Assembly (NCBI RefSeq): GCF_018449635.1
Contig: NZ_JAAVUV010000012.1
Location: 124,001 to 188,000, forward strand
Length of the DNA stretch: 64,000 nt
Reading direction: 5' to 3'
Source: Caballeronia sp. dw_276
GTDB lineage: Bacteria; Pseudomonadota; Gammaproteobacteria; Burkholderiales; Burkholderiaceae
Shown here piece after piece: positions 9,001-17,692 of this stretch. A model generated the notes under the pieces. It worked only from the letters and a program-made list of their open reading frames with translations. It did not search any database and had not been told where the DNA came from. How positions within the stretch are numbered: position 1 is the stretch's first letter; each line of letters begins with the position of its first letter. Made by a program: the position numbers and the translations under genes.

Positions 9001-10583
9001 GGACCCGTGATGGTGCCAACCGCGTCAACTACGCTCTCGATTACCGGCGCACCCGAGACCAGTGAGTAGGTGAACGGAACGGCGTCGGACTTCGGGCTGG
9101 GCGTGCCGGCCGCGTTCGTCTCCGTCACCGAGATGCTGTGCGCACCCGTGGACAGATCAGTCGCGGGCGTGAACGTCCATTTGCCGTCGCTGCCAATCTT
9201 GACGGAGCCCATCAAGTTCGAGCCGTCATACACCTTGATGATGTCGCCCGCCTTGCCCGTGCCGCTGATATGCGGATGGCCGTCATTCGTGGTCGAGCCC
9301 GCCGGAATCACAGTGCCGCCTTCGTCGGTCAGGACTGGCGTAGCAGGCTTGTCCGGAACCGATGTGTCGACGGTGATGTGCGTCGGATCCGAAGCCGGGC
9401 TGGACGTGCCAGCCGGGTTCGTGTCGATCACGGTAATGTCGTGCGGGCCGTTATTCAGGTCTGTCGTCGGCGTGAACGACCAGTTGCCATCAGGCTTGAC
9501 CGTTGTCGAGCCAATGACCTTGTCGTTATCCAGCACTGTGATGGTGTCGCCAGGCGTGCCCTTGCCGTCAATGTGCGGAAGTGCGTCAGCAGTCGTGCTG
9601 CCTGCGGGAATCGAAGCGCCGTTATCATCCGTCACCGTCGGCGCGGCAGGCTTGGCCGGCGTGCTGGTGTCAACAGTGAACGTCCAGTGGTTCGAATGTG
9701 CGCTCTCAACACCGGCGGCACTCTTCACCGTCGCGCTCAAATCGTGCGTACCAGTCGAATAGTTCGTTTTGAGGTAACTCCATACGCCACTGCCGTCCGC
9801 CCGGCTTGAGCCAAGCAGAGTCGCGCCGTCGTAAACGTACACCACAGCATTTGCCGTGGTCGTGCCTGTCAACGCGACTGTCTGATAGGCAATGGTGCTT
9901 CCCGTCGGCACGGGGGCGATCACATTACCGCCCGAGTCGAGGTCCCTCGCAGCGGTGATAACCGGCGCTGCGGGCACTGTCGTATCCACCGTGAAGCCTG
10001 CGGCGCCCGAATGCGGGCCTTCCGTGCCGCCCGGGACTTTGTCCGTAACGGTAATTGCGTGCGTTGCATTGGACAGGTCAGTCGTGGGCGTAAATGTCCA
10101 CTTGCCGTCGGGATTAATTTTGGTGGATCCGATCGGAGTCGCACCGTCGTACACCGTGATGATGTCTCCGGCCGGGCCTGTACCGCTGATCTGCGGCTTC
10201 GCGTCAGCTGTCGTGCCGCCAGCTACGATTGGCAGGCCGTGGTCGTCAGTGATGATTGGCGTGGGGGGTGTAACCGCCGACGAGGTGATTGTGACGTTCA
10301 CGAGTGCAGACGATGCACCGAAGTTGCCAGCGGTGTCTTGAGCGATTGCTGCGAAGTTATGTGCGCCGGTCTTGAGGTCGACGGCCGGCGTAATCGTCCA
10401 GTTGCCGTTCGCGTCGGCGGTCACCGAACCAATCGGCCTGACGCCGTCATAAACCACAACAATATTGCCTGCGTCTGCCTTGCCGGTAATGACCGGCTTG
10501 GTGCTGCTCGTCGTGCCACCGCTTACCGCGGTGCCAACGGATGAAATTACCGCTGTTGACGGATCTTTTGTTTGAAGTGCCAT
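6021..10583 (-). CDS. Large BapA-like Ig-repeat adhesin (type I secreted)
   Basis: A 1520-aa acidic, Thr/Gly/Asp-rich surface protein. Residues 1 to about 1137 hold roughly 11 Ig-like repeats of about 100 aa, most with the pattern IPAGSTT...HISG.G.AGD.I.VYDG...IGS..I..DG.W.FTP.TDL. One repeat (DNA about 7.8-8.1 kb) is a divergent module starting TGVYDHNHALIPDHG. Residues about 1138-1310 are a non-repeat domain with no counterpart in the paralogue. The last ~170 residues are the cap (DTVDLNADP, LTGDHQILDLTSLTG, IEAIDLGGQHNTLKLSL, TYNVYEHSG, LLVQQGVQIVVH) typical of BapA-like type I substrates. There is no Sec signal, no RTX nonapeptide and no recognisable LapA-type retention module. Probable role: cell-cell adhesion and biofilm matrix. 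An AAAGG site precedes ATG 10583. Confidence 0.85.
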   Translation of the reverse strand: MALQTKDPSTAVISSVGTAVSGGTTSSTKPVITGKADAGNIVVVYDGVRPIGSVTADANGNWTITPAVDLKTGAHNFAAIAQDTAGNFGASSALVNVTITSSAVTPPTPIITDDHGLPIVAGGTTADAKPQISGTGPAGDIITVYDGATPIGSTKINPDGKWTFTPTTDLSNATHAITVTDKVPGGTEGPHSGAAGFTVDTTVPAAPVITAARDLDSGGNVIAPVPTGSTIAYQTVALTGTTTANAVVYVYDGATLLGSSRADGSGVWSYLKTNYSTGTHDLSATVKSAAGVESAHSNHWTFTVDTSTPAKPAAPTVTDDNGASIPAGSTTADALPHIDGKGTPGDTITVLDNDKVIGSTTVKPDGNWSFTPTTDLNNGPHDITVIDTNPAGTSSPASDPTHITVDTSVPDKPATPVLTDEGGTVIPAGSTTNDGHPHISGTGKAGDIIKVYDGSNLMGSVKIGSDGKWTFTPATDLSTGAHSISVTETNAAGTPSPKSDAVPFTYSLVSGAPVIESVVDAVGTITGPIVNGGVTDDSHPTISGKGVAGYTVYIFQNGVGCGDVKVDATGNWTVTLKGALSDGLHVMTATQFTGSGAQSVASNAWTIKVDTSVPAKPAAPTLSDDNGMAIPAGSTTADPHPHIDGTGGKAGDTITVYDGGKAIGSTTVNPDGTWSFKPSPDLNPGPHDFTVTDTNPAGTTSPASDPTHITIDTSVPAAPPVPVLTDEGGNLIPAGSTTADAHPYISGKGTAGDIITVYDGATLLGSVKIGTDGNWTFKPTTDLSNAGHSITVTDTNAAGTTGPHSGAVDFTVNTTPAPAITITGVYDHNHALIPDHGSNTGTFTVEGTATGYANGDTVSLYFGGSAVGDVNVIRPQIYNVQIVNGKFSVVLTADTKTGLTGTGGALFSGNAGDITMTALLQNSGHSNKATGNTYTITETSWGASVPAAPVITVVMADDAAWTNPDYMNQSGGTTSHTSEKFAGNGVAGTVVYLYDGATLIGSAAVAQNGTWASNVMTFSNGTHDISATTVSGGVESAHSNHWTFTVNTTPVVVAPTETVTISGLYDDTSGTQVLVSNGGSTRDTTPIVKGDVSHALLSGESLAVYRDGTKVGTATMNGTSWSFNDSGVSVGSHTYTARVENSAGNSAFSGGYSFTEASSVDTYTVSSASFRMTGSTTNFNISGLTKNFEAFCTDTGIVNNRTGQKLLTGSIRVEAYDQSGNYVGVVAYGSSWSPANNGFNVNYTYAFVYRPSDGGAPIYLDVRTAATYNYMQMGGTYVGGYQYYNPTTSLASTLHSPAGLKSTLLSATHEDAGSEAALAVLAAAAPDTAPHHTVVNEHEVFKGTTGHDTVDLNADPASYFKDATAHIEGSTAHPVLAESDATGTVAAGVSAPAVNTLHLTGDHQILDLTSLTGKTAAAKISGIEAIDLGGQHNTLKLSLVDVLNLGETDLFMKDGKQQMMVNGKEGDEVDLSNSHIAGLAEGEWQAHGTTQVGGVTYNVYEHSGVHTELLVQQGVQIVVH

Positions 10584-11141
10584 GTCATTACCTTTAATAC
10601 AGTGAGATCAAAAGGATGCGAAGCCGAGCCATACGTTCAGAGGTATGGTGCTGGCAGTGCCCCGGAGTATTGAGACGAGCCGGGAAACAGTGAGTTACCA
10701 CGCGTGAGCGCCGATTCTGAACGGCAAGGCGACGCTGTCCTACCGGAAAAGTCCTAAATACATGGCGTATGAAGTCGAGTAGACAAAGAACAACTTCTTT
10801 TAGAAGATCAATCTAATATTCATATGCATAACAAAACAAATCCCGCCGCCGCCCACCGTTGACTGATTAAAAGCACGTCTAGACCGTCAGGCGAGCGCCG
10901 TTTAATCAACGCAAAGATCACATAACCCATGCGTTGAAATGGCTGTGGTAATGCAGAGGTTTTTTTGGAACGGACTGTGATCTGACTCGCTTTCGCGCGA
11001 CCTCCCAACTTGGAAGCCGTTGCGAAATCAATTGATCAAAAGAGGTCACTAAAGCGACGAAGCAGGTGTCAGACAAATCGACTAATACCGCTGACCTGAA
11101 AACCGTCACGTAGCCGGATTGATAGTAGACCGGCAGTGCAA
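10584..11141. other. Intergenic region with the promoter of the 1520-aa adhesin
   Basis: The first ~220 bases are closely similar to the region upstream of the 2151-aa gene and contain the shared TTAGGAC motif at the same distance from the start codon. The rest (about 10.8-11.14 kb) is AT-richer and shows no gene, repeat or convincing RNA. The terminator of the 2151-aa gene closes it. Confidence 0.65.
10737..10765 (-). promoter_or_regulatory. Shared regulatory motif before the 1520-aa adhesin
   Basis: Minus strand: ATTTAGGACTTTTCC, then GG and a second TAGGAC, so TAGGAC occurs twice 14 bases apart. The block lies 154-182 bases before the ATG and is conserved at the same offset before the paralogue. 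The spacing and sequence resemble half-sites of NarL/LuxR-type response regulators; that assignment is inference. Confidence 0.5.
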
Positions 11142-11177
11142 ACAAAAAAAGCCGTTCCAGACCTTCTGGAACGGCTT
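11142..11177 (-). terminator. Terminator after the 2151-aa adhesin gene
   Basis: On the minus strand AAGCCGTTCCAGA pairs with TCTGGAACGGCTT, followed by TTTTTTTG. It lies about 60 bases after the stop at 11237. Confidence 0.9.
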
Positions 11178-11236
11178 GCCGTACTACCTTGAATCAACCC
11201 GCTTTCCCAACCTAGCGAAAGCGGATGTCTACACCA

Positions 11237-14200
11237 TTAATGCACAACGATCTGCACGCCTTGCTGAACCAGCAATTCGGTATGCACGCCTGAGTGTTCG
11301 TACACGTTGTACGTGACACCGCCCACTTGCGTTGTACCGTGCTGCTGCCACTCGCCTTCAGCCAGACCGGCAATGTGCGAATTCGACAGATCGACCGTAT
11401 CGCCTTCTGCACCCTTCACCATCATCTGTTGCTTGCCGTCCTGTTGGAACAGGTCGGTTTCGCCCAGATTCAGCACGTCAACCAGTGACAGCTTCAACGT
11501 GTTGTGCGCGCCGCCCAAATCAACCACTTCAATGCCCGATACCTTCGCCGCTGCGGTCTGACCCGTCAGCGAAGACAAATCGAGAACCTGGTGATCGCCA
11601 GTCAGATGCAGCGTGTCAATAGCAGCGCCCTTGGAACCTTCAATATGCGCAGTGGCTTGCTTGAAGTAATCCGTGGGATCCACGTTCAGGTCGACGGTCT
11701 CGTTGCCATTGGCAGCCGTGCCATGGAACGTTCCGTCCGTGTCTACCGCGGTGTGATGCACGCCATTTGCATCTACTGTGGAGTGGTCGGTGGCTGCAAC
11801 AACTTGGGTTGAGTCGTCGGCTACTGCTACGTCGTGCGTTGCACTTACAAGCGTTGCCTTGACATTACCCGTACCGTACAACCCTGCCGGAACCTCATCC
11901 ACTTCGTTGCCCCATCCGCGTTCCTTGTTCTGCACAGAAGCCGGATTAAGATACTCTGCCCCGGTGTGAGCATCAACAAAGAACTCTTTACCATTCTCTC
12001 CGGATTTTGCCGTTAGCACATAAACCAAATCGGGATTTATGCTCCCTTTTGTGAAGGTAGCGATAGAAGTAGGTTTCCAAGTTCCAGTTTCAGTAACTGA
12101 ACGAACCCCATCTGATATCGTGCTGACAAGCACTCCCGCCGCCGTATAAGCGCGAAGGGAAAAATACATCCAGACATAATAATCTGATCCCTTCGGGAAA
12201 GACGTATCATAAACCAAAAAGCTTGAGGTACCATCTTCGGGCCAAAGTACTATGTCGACACCGTCAACTTGGTTATTGGTGTAGTGCACGTTTTGTTGGA
12301 CCCATACGGCCCCCATACCGTTGCTAATTATTTCGTTCCAAACCTCGGTGAAAGTGAACGTTGACGACATTGCACTATTGCCTGCACTGCTTTGTACCTG
12401 AGCCGTATAAGTGTGCTGTCCCACGCTGACGGCCGAGTCGGTATAACTCCACCCGGTTCCCGATACCGTAGCAACGCCAACCGCGTGCCCATCACGGAAA
12501 ACTTCAACAGTTTGTCCGTTGGACAAACTGTTTGAAAGTGTGCCCTTGATTGTTGGTGACGAGTCATACGTACTTCCCCCGTTGGCGACCATGGTGTTCA
12601 CGGCGGTATGATCGATCAGGCCCGAAATCACCGGGGCCAAAAGAGGGGATGCCGGAACGTAGTTAAGCAGCCACGTGTCGGAGTGCGGGCTCGTGCCGAA
12701 TGCGTTCGTATCCGTGACGTACAGGTAGTGTCCTCCGGCAGAGACATTGGACGAAGGCGTGATGGTCCAGTGACCCGAGCCGTCAACCACGGCAGAACCA
12801 AGCAAGCTCCCGCTCGCTTGGTCATACAGCTTCATGATGTCGCCAGCCGTGCCCGTACCGCTGACATGCGGATGGCCGTCAATGGTGGCCGAGCCCGCAG
12901 GGATTACACTGCCGCCGTCGTCGGTCATAACCGGGATGGCCGGTTTGGCCGGAACGTTACCGTAAGTGAACCCGATGCTGCCCGACTGCGCGCTCATACC
13001 CGCGGAGTTCGACTCCGCCGCCGTGATGCTGTGCGCGCCGGTCGCCAGGTCCGTCGCGGGCTTGAACTTCCAGTTGCCGTCGGACCCCACCGTGGTTGAA
13101 CCAATTACCGAGCCCTTGTCATACACCGTGACAATGTCGCCCGCCGTGCCCTTGCCGCTGATGAACGGGTGGCCGTCGGTTGTCGTTGAGCCAGCAGGAA
13201 TCACCGTGCCGTTGTCATCGGTCAGGACCGGAACGGCGGGGGTGGCAGGAGCGTCCGCGGAGGTCCAACTGGTCTCGTTGATCGTGTATGTGTTGCCTGT
13301 CGCTTTGTTGCTATACGCACTGTCTTGTAACAAAGCAGTCATTGTGATGTCCCCTGCATTCCCGGAGAACAACGCATTGCCTGTACCGGTTACGCCGGTT
13401 TTGGTGTCCGCGGTGAGAACCACGGAAAATTTGCCGTTGACGATCTGTACGTTGTATATCTGAGGACGCATAGAGTTTATATCGCCCAATGCTGACCCGC
13501 CAAAATAGAGCGAAACGATGTCTCCATTGGCATAACCGGTTGCCGTGCCCTCTACGGTAAAGGTACCCGTATTGGAGCCGTGGTCCGGAATCAGAGCGTG
13601 GTTGTGATCGTACACGCCGGTAATCGTGACCGACGGCCCAGGCGTGGTATTCACCGTGAAGTCGACAGCGCCCGAATGCGGACTCGTGCCTGCCGCATTG
13701 GTGTCAGTGACAGTGATGCTGTGGCCGGCGTTCGACAGATCGGTCGTCGGCGTGAATGTCCACTTGCCATCGGGACCAATCTTGACGGAGCCAATTACGT
13801 TCGCGCCGTCATACACCGTGATGATGTCACCTGCCGTGCCCGTGCCGCCGATGTGCGGGTGAGCGTCGGTTGTGGTCGAGCCCGCCGGAATTGCCGCGCC
13901 GCTTTCGTCGGTCAGGACGGGCGTGGCGGGGGTGGCTGGAACGCTGATCGGGCTATTGACCGTAATGGACCAGTGGTTGGACGCAGCGCTTTCCGACTGA
14001 CCGGCCCCAAACTGCGTTGCCGTAAAGTCATGCTCGCCGATGGACAGAGCACCAATGAGCTTAATTGACCACTTACCGTCAGAGCCCACCGTCGTGTCGC
14101 CGCAACCCGCGCCGTTCTGATACAGGTAAATCGTATCGCCCGCGATGCCCGTTCCACTTACCGTCGGATTTGCGTCAGTCGTCGTGCCGCCTGCTGGAAC

Positions 14201-17200
14201 CGTACCCGTATGAACGCTGTTCGCGTCCGCGACGTTCGTGATTACCGGCGCACCCGCGACCAGCGCGAAAGTGAACGCAATGGAGTCGGACTTCGGACCA
14301 GTCGTGCCGGCCGGGTTCGTATCCGTCACAGAAATGTTGTGCGTGCCCTGGGATACATCGCTTGATGGCGTGAACGTCCACTTGCCGTCGCCGCCAATCT
14401 TGGCCGAACCAATCACGTTCGCGCCGTCATACACCGTGACGATATCGCCGGCCGTTCCCGTGCCGCTGATGTGCGGATGGCCGTCGCTGGTGGTCGAGCC
14501 TGCGGGGATTACCGCATTGCTTTCGTCGGTCAGGACTGGAGTAGCAGGCTTGGCCGGAACCGACGTGTCGACGTTGATGTGGGCCGGGTTCGAAGCGCCG
14601 GACGTGCCCGCCGCGTTCGTGTCGGTCACGGTAATGTCGTGCCCGCCCTTCGACAGGTCCGTCGTCGGCGTGAACGACCATTTGCCGTCCGGACCAATGG
14701 TCGTCGAGCCAATGATCGAACCGTTGTCATACACCTTGATGATGTCACCTGCCGTGCCCGAGCCGCTGATATGCGGTTGGGCGTCGGCTGTCGTCGATCC
14801 CGCCGGAATCACTGAACCGTGATCGTCCGTCAGGACCGGCGTGGCGGGGGTTGCCGGAATGGTGACCGGCGCGAATGTAAACGGAACGCTGCCCGACTGC
14901 GGGCTCATACCGGCTGAGTTCGACTCCGCCACCGTGATGCTGTGCGCGCCGGTCGCCAAGTCCGCCGCGGGCTTGAACGTCCATGTGCCATTTGCCGCCA
15001 CCGTGGTCGAACCAATTATCGCGCCCTTGTCATACACCGTGATGACGTCGCCCGCCGTGCCCTTGCCGCTGATGTTCGGGTGGCCGTCAGCTGTCGTTGA
15101 GCCAGCAGGTATCACCGAGCCGTTGTCGTCGGTCAGGACTGGAACGGCTGGCGTGGCAGGAGCGCCCGCGGTGGTCCAGTTCGTCTCGGTGATCGTGTAT
15201 GTGTTGCTTGACCCACGGTTCTTGTGCGCACTGTCCTGTAACCAACCATTGATGGCAATGTCCCCTGGGTTCCCGGAAAATAACGCATAGCCTGTACCGC
15301 CTACGCCGGTTTTGGTGTCCAAGGTGAGAACCACGGAAAACTTGCCGTTGACGATCTGAATGTCAAAAATCTGGGGACGGATGTAATTTGTATCGCCTAC
15401 GGCGGTCGCTCCTGTAAACCAGAGGGAAACGGTGTCTCCGTTGGCATAACCGGTTGCCGTACCCTCTACGGTGAACGTTCCCGTATTCGAGCCGTGGTTC
15501 GGAATCAGGGTATGGTTGTAGTCGTACACGCCTGTAATCGTGATCGACGGTCCGGGCGTGGTATTCACCGTGAAGTCGACGGCGCCCGAATGCGGGCTCG
15601 TTGTGCCTGCTGCATTGGTGTCAGTGACAGTGATGCTGTGCCCGGTGTTCGACAGATCGGTCGTCGGCTTGAATGTCCAATTGCCGTCGGTACCAATCTT
15701 GACCGAGCCAAGCGGGGTCGCGCCGTCATACACCGTGATGATGTCGCCGGCTGTGCCCTTGCCGCTGATGTACGGGTGTGCGTCGGCTGTGGTCGAGCCT
15801 GCAGGAATCAGCGTGCCGCCTTCGTCGGTCAAGACCGGAACCGGGGGTGCAGCCACCGGCGACGTGTCAACCGTGATGGTCCAGGCGTTCGACGCAACGC
15901 TCTGCGCACCGCTGCCGGTGAACTGCGTTGCCGTCATCACGTGCTGGCCGTCGGACAGTGCGCCCGTCAGTTTCAGGGTCCAGTGACCCGTTGAGTCGAC
16001 GGTGGCTTGACCGCAGCCGGTGCCGTTCTGGAATACATAAACCGTGTAGCCTACAACGCCCGTGCCGCTGATGGTCGGATGCGAGTCGTCAGTCACACCG
16101 CCGTTCACAATCGGACCCGTGATGGTGCCAACCGCGTCAACTACGCTCTCGATCACCGGCGCGCCCGCGACCACGGCGTAGGTGAACGGAACGGCGTCGG
16201 ACTTCGGGCTGGGCGTGCCGGCCGCGTTCGTCTCCGTCACCGAGATGCTGTGCGCGCCAGTGGACAGATCGGTCGCAGGCGTGAACGTCCATTTGCCGTC
16301 GGGCTGAACCGTAGTGGAGCCAATCGCTTTCGTGCCGTCATAGACTGTGATGGTGTCGCCAGCCTTGCCCGTGCCGCTGATATGCGGATGGCCGTCGTTC
16401 GTGGTCGAGCCCGCTGGAATCACCGCATCGCTTGCGTCGGTCAGGACTGGCGTAGCAGGCTTGTCCGGAACCGACGTGTCGACGGTGATGTGCGTCGGAT
16501 CCGAGGCCGGGCTGGACGTGCCAGCCGGGTTCGTGTCGATCACGGTAATGTCGTGCGGGCCGTTATTCAGGTCTGTCGTCGGCGTGAACGACCAGTTGCC
16601 ATCAGGCTTGACCGTTGTCGAGCCAATGACCTTGTCGTTATCCAGCACCTTGATGATGTCGCCAGGCGTGCCCTTGCCGTCAATGTGCGGTTGTGCGTCG
16701 TTCGTGGTACCGCCAGGTACGATCGTCGCGCCGCTGTCGTCCGTCACCGTCGGCGCGGCAGGCTTTGCCGGCGTACTGGTGTCGACCGAGAAGGTCCAAT
16801 GATTCGAATGCGCGCTCTCGGTGCCGGCAGCGTTCTTCACTGTCGCCGTAATGTCGTGCGAACCCTGTGCAAACGCTTTGTTTTCGAAATTCCAAGTGCC
16901 ATTTGCTGCAGCGACGGAAGATCCCACCAGAGTCGCTCCGTCGTACACATACACAACGGCGCCGGCCAAAGCCTTGCCAAATATCACCACGTCTGGCGAC
17001 GCCACAACAGCCCCCACGGGAACGTCGCCAATCCGATCATCGCCGTTCCAGTTTGTCGCCGACGTAACGGTTGGACTAGAGGGCACGGTCGTATCCACCG
17101 TGAAGCCAGCGGCGCCCGAATGCGGGCCTTCCGTGCCGCCCGGGACTTTGTCCGTAACGGTAATTGCGTGCGTTGCATTGGACAGGTCAGTCGTGGGCGT

Positions 17201-17692
17201 AAATGTCCACTTGCCGTCGGGATTAATTTTGGTGGATCCGATCGGAGTCGCACCGTCGTACACCGTGATGATGTCTCCGGCCGGGCCTGAACCGCTGATC
17301 TGCGGCTTCGCGTCAGCTGTCGTGCCGCCAGCTACGATTGGCAAGCCGTGGTCGTCAGTGATGATTGGCGTGGGGGGTGTAACCGCCGACGAGGTGATTG
17401 TGACGTTCACGAGTGCCGACGATGCACCGAAGTTACCGGCGGTGTCGTGAGCGATTGCTGCGAAGTTATGTGCGCCGGCCTTGAGGTCGACGGTCGGCGT
17501 AATCGTCCAGTTGCCGTTCGCGTCGGCGATCACCGAACCAATCGGCCTGACGCCGTCATAAACTACAACAATATTGCCTGCGTCTGCCTTGCCGGTAATG
17601 ACCGGCTTGGTGTCGCTCGTCGTGCCACCGCTTACCGCGGTGCCAACGGATGAAATTACCGCTGTTGACGGATCTTTTGTTTGAAGTGCCAT
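11237..17692 (-). CDS. Giant BapA-like Ig-repeat adhesin (type I secreted), paralogue of the 1520-aa protein
   Basis: A 2151-aa protein with about 17 Ig-like repeats. The first two repeats (starting MALQTKDPSTAVISSVGTAV) are almost identical to those of the 1520-aa protein. Two copies of the divergent TGVYD...HGSNTGTFTVEGTA module occur (DNA about 13.3-13.7 and 15.2-15.6 kb). A non-repeat domain (DNA about 11.84-12.34 kb; NEIISNGMGAVWVQQNVHYT onward) is unrelated to the paralogue's and is visibly AT-richer than the repeats. The last ~155 residues are the shared cap ending LLVQQGVQIVVH. No Sec signal, RTX motif or retention module is seen. Export through the type I system in this window is inferred. 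ATG 17692 has AAAGG seven bases upstream. Role: probable biofilm or host-surface adhesin. Confidence 0.86.
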   Translation of the reverse strand: MALQTKDPSTAVISSVGTAVSGGTTSDTKPVITGKADAGNIVVVYDGVRPIGSVIADANGNWTITPTVDLKAGAHNFAAIAHDTAGNFGASSALVNVTITSSAVTPPTPIITDDHGLPIVAGGTTADAKPQISGSGPAGDIITVYDGATPIGSTKINPDGKWTFTPTTDLSNATHAITVTDKVPGGTEGPHSGAAGFTVDTTVPSSPTVTSATNWNGDDRIGDVPVGAVVASPDVVIFGKALAGAVVYVYDGATLVGSSVAAANGTWNFENKAFAQGSHDITATVKNAAGTESAHSNHWTFSVDTSTPAKPAAPTVTDDSGATIVPGGTTNDAQPHIDGKGTPGDIIKVLDNDKVIGSTTVKPDGNWSFTPTTDLNNGPHDITVIDTNPAGTSSPASDPTHITVDTSVPDKPATPVLTDASDAVIPAGSTTNDGHPHISGTGKAGDTITVYDGTKAIGSTTVQPDGKWTFTPATDLSTGAHSISVTETNAAGTPSPKSDAVPFTYAVVAGAPVIESVVDAVGTITGPIVNGGVTDDSHPTISGTGVVGYTVYVFQNGTGCGQATVDSTGHWTLKLTGALSDGQHVMTATQFTGSGAQSVASNAWTITVDTSPVAAPPVPVLTDEGGTLIPAGSTTADAHPYISGKGTAGDIITVYDGATPLGSVKIGTDGNWTFKPTTDLSNTGHSITVTDTNAAGTTSPHSGAVDFTVNTTPGPSITITGVYDYNHTLIPNHGSNTGTFTVEGTATGYANGDTVSLWFTGATAVGDTNYIRPQIFDIQIVNGKFSVVLTLDTKTGVGGTGYALFSGNPGDIAINGWLQDSAHKNRGSSNTYTITETNWTTAGAPATPAVPVLTDDNGSVIPAGSTTADGHPNISGKGTAGDVITVYDKGAIIGSTTVAANGTWTFKPAADLATGAHSITVAESNSAGMSPQSGSVPFTFAPVTIPATPATPVLTDDHGSVIPAGSTTADAQPHISGSGTAGDIIKVYDNGSIIGSTTIGPDGKWSFTPTTDLSKGGHDITVTDTNAAGTSGASNPAHINVDTSVPAKPATPVLTDESNAVIPAGSTTSDGHPHISGTGTAGDIVTVYDGANVIGSAKIGGDGKWTFTPSSDVSQGTHNISVTDTNPAGTTGPKSDSIAFTFALVAGAPVITNVADANSVHTGTVPAGGTTTDANPTVSGTGIAGDTIYLYQNGAGCGDTTVGSDGKWSIKLIGALSIGEHDFTATQFGAGQSESAASNHWSITVNSPISVPATPATPVLTDESGAAIPAGSTTTDAHPHIGGTGTAGDIITVYDGANVIGSVKIGPDGKWTFTPTTDLSNAGHSITVTDTNAAGTSPHSGAVDFTVNTTPGPSVTITGVYDHNHALIPDHGSNTGTFTVEGTATGYANGDIVSLYFGGSALGDINSMRPQIYNVQIVNGKFSVVLTADTKTGVTGTGNALFSGNAGDITMTALLQDSAYSNKATGNTYTINETSWTSADAPATPAVPVLTDDNGTVIPAGSTTTDGHPFISGKGTAGDIVTVYDKGSVIGSTTVGSDGNWKFKPATDLATGAHSITAAESNSAGMSAQSGSIGFTYGNVPAKPAIPVMTDDGGSVIPAGSATIDGHPHVSGTGTAGDIMKLYDQASGSLLGSAVVDGSGHWTITPSSNVSAGGHYLYVTDTNAFGTSPHSDTWLLNYVPASPLLAPVISGLIDHTAVNTMVANGGSTYDSSPTIKGTLSNSLSNGQTVEVFRDGHAVGVATVSGTGWSYTDSAVSVGQHTYTAQVQSSAGNSAMSSTFTFTEVWNEIISNGMGAVWVQQNVHYTNNQVDGVDIVLWPEDGTSSFLVYDTSFPKGSDYYVWMYFSLRAYTAAGVLVSTISDGVRSVTETGTWKPTSIATFTKGSINPDLVYVLTAKSGENGKEFFVDAHTGAEYLNPASVQNKERGWGNEVDEVPAGLYGTGNVKATLVSATHDVAVADDSTQVVAATDHSTVDANGVHHTAVDTDGTFHGTAANGNETVDLNVDPTDYFKQATAHIEGSKGAAIDTLHLTGDHQVLDLSSLTGQTAAAKVSGIEVVDLGGAHNTLKLSLVDVLNLGETDLFQQDGKQQMMVKGAEGDTVDLSNSHIAGLAEGEWQQHGTTQVGGVTYNVYEHSGVHTELLVQQGVQIVVH

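Noticed and set aside
7381-17450. Plus-strand open frames opposite the Ig adhesins
   Set aside because: They recur in every repeat because the repeat DNA lacks stops on the other strand. Compositions are unnatural and no ribosome sites stand out.
11237-17692. Regular repeats that could suggest a CRISPR array
   Set aside because: The repeats are about 300 bases, in frame and protein-coding; there are no short identical repeats with unique spacers.
6021-17692. RTX toxin or LapA-type retention assignment
   Set aside because: No GGxGxDxxx nonapeptide rows and no recognisable N-terminal retention module or protease site were seen.
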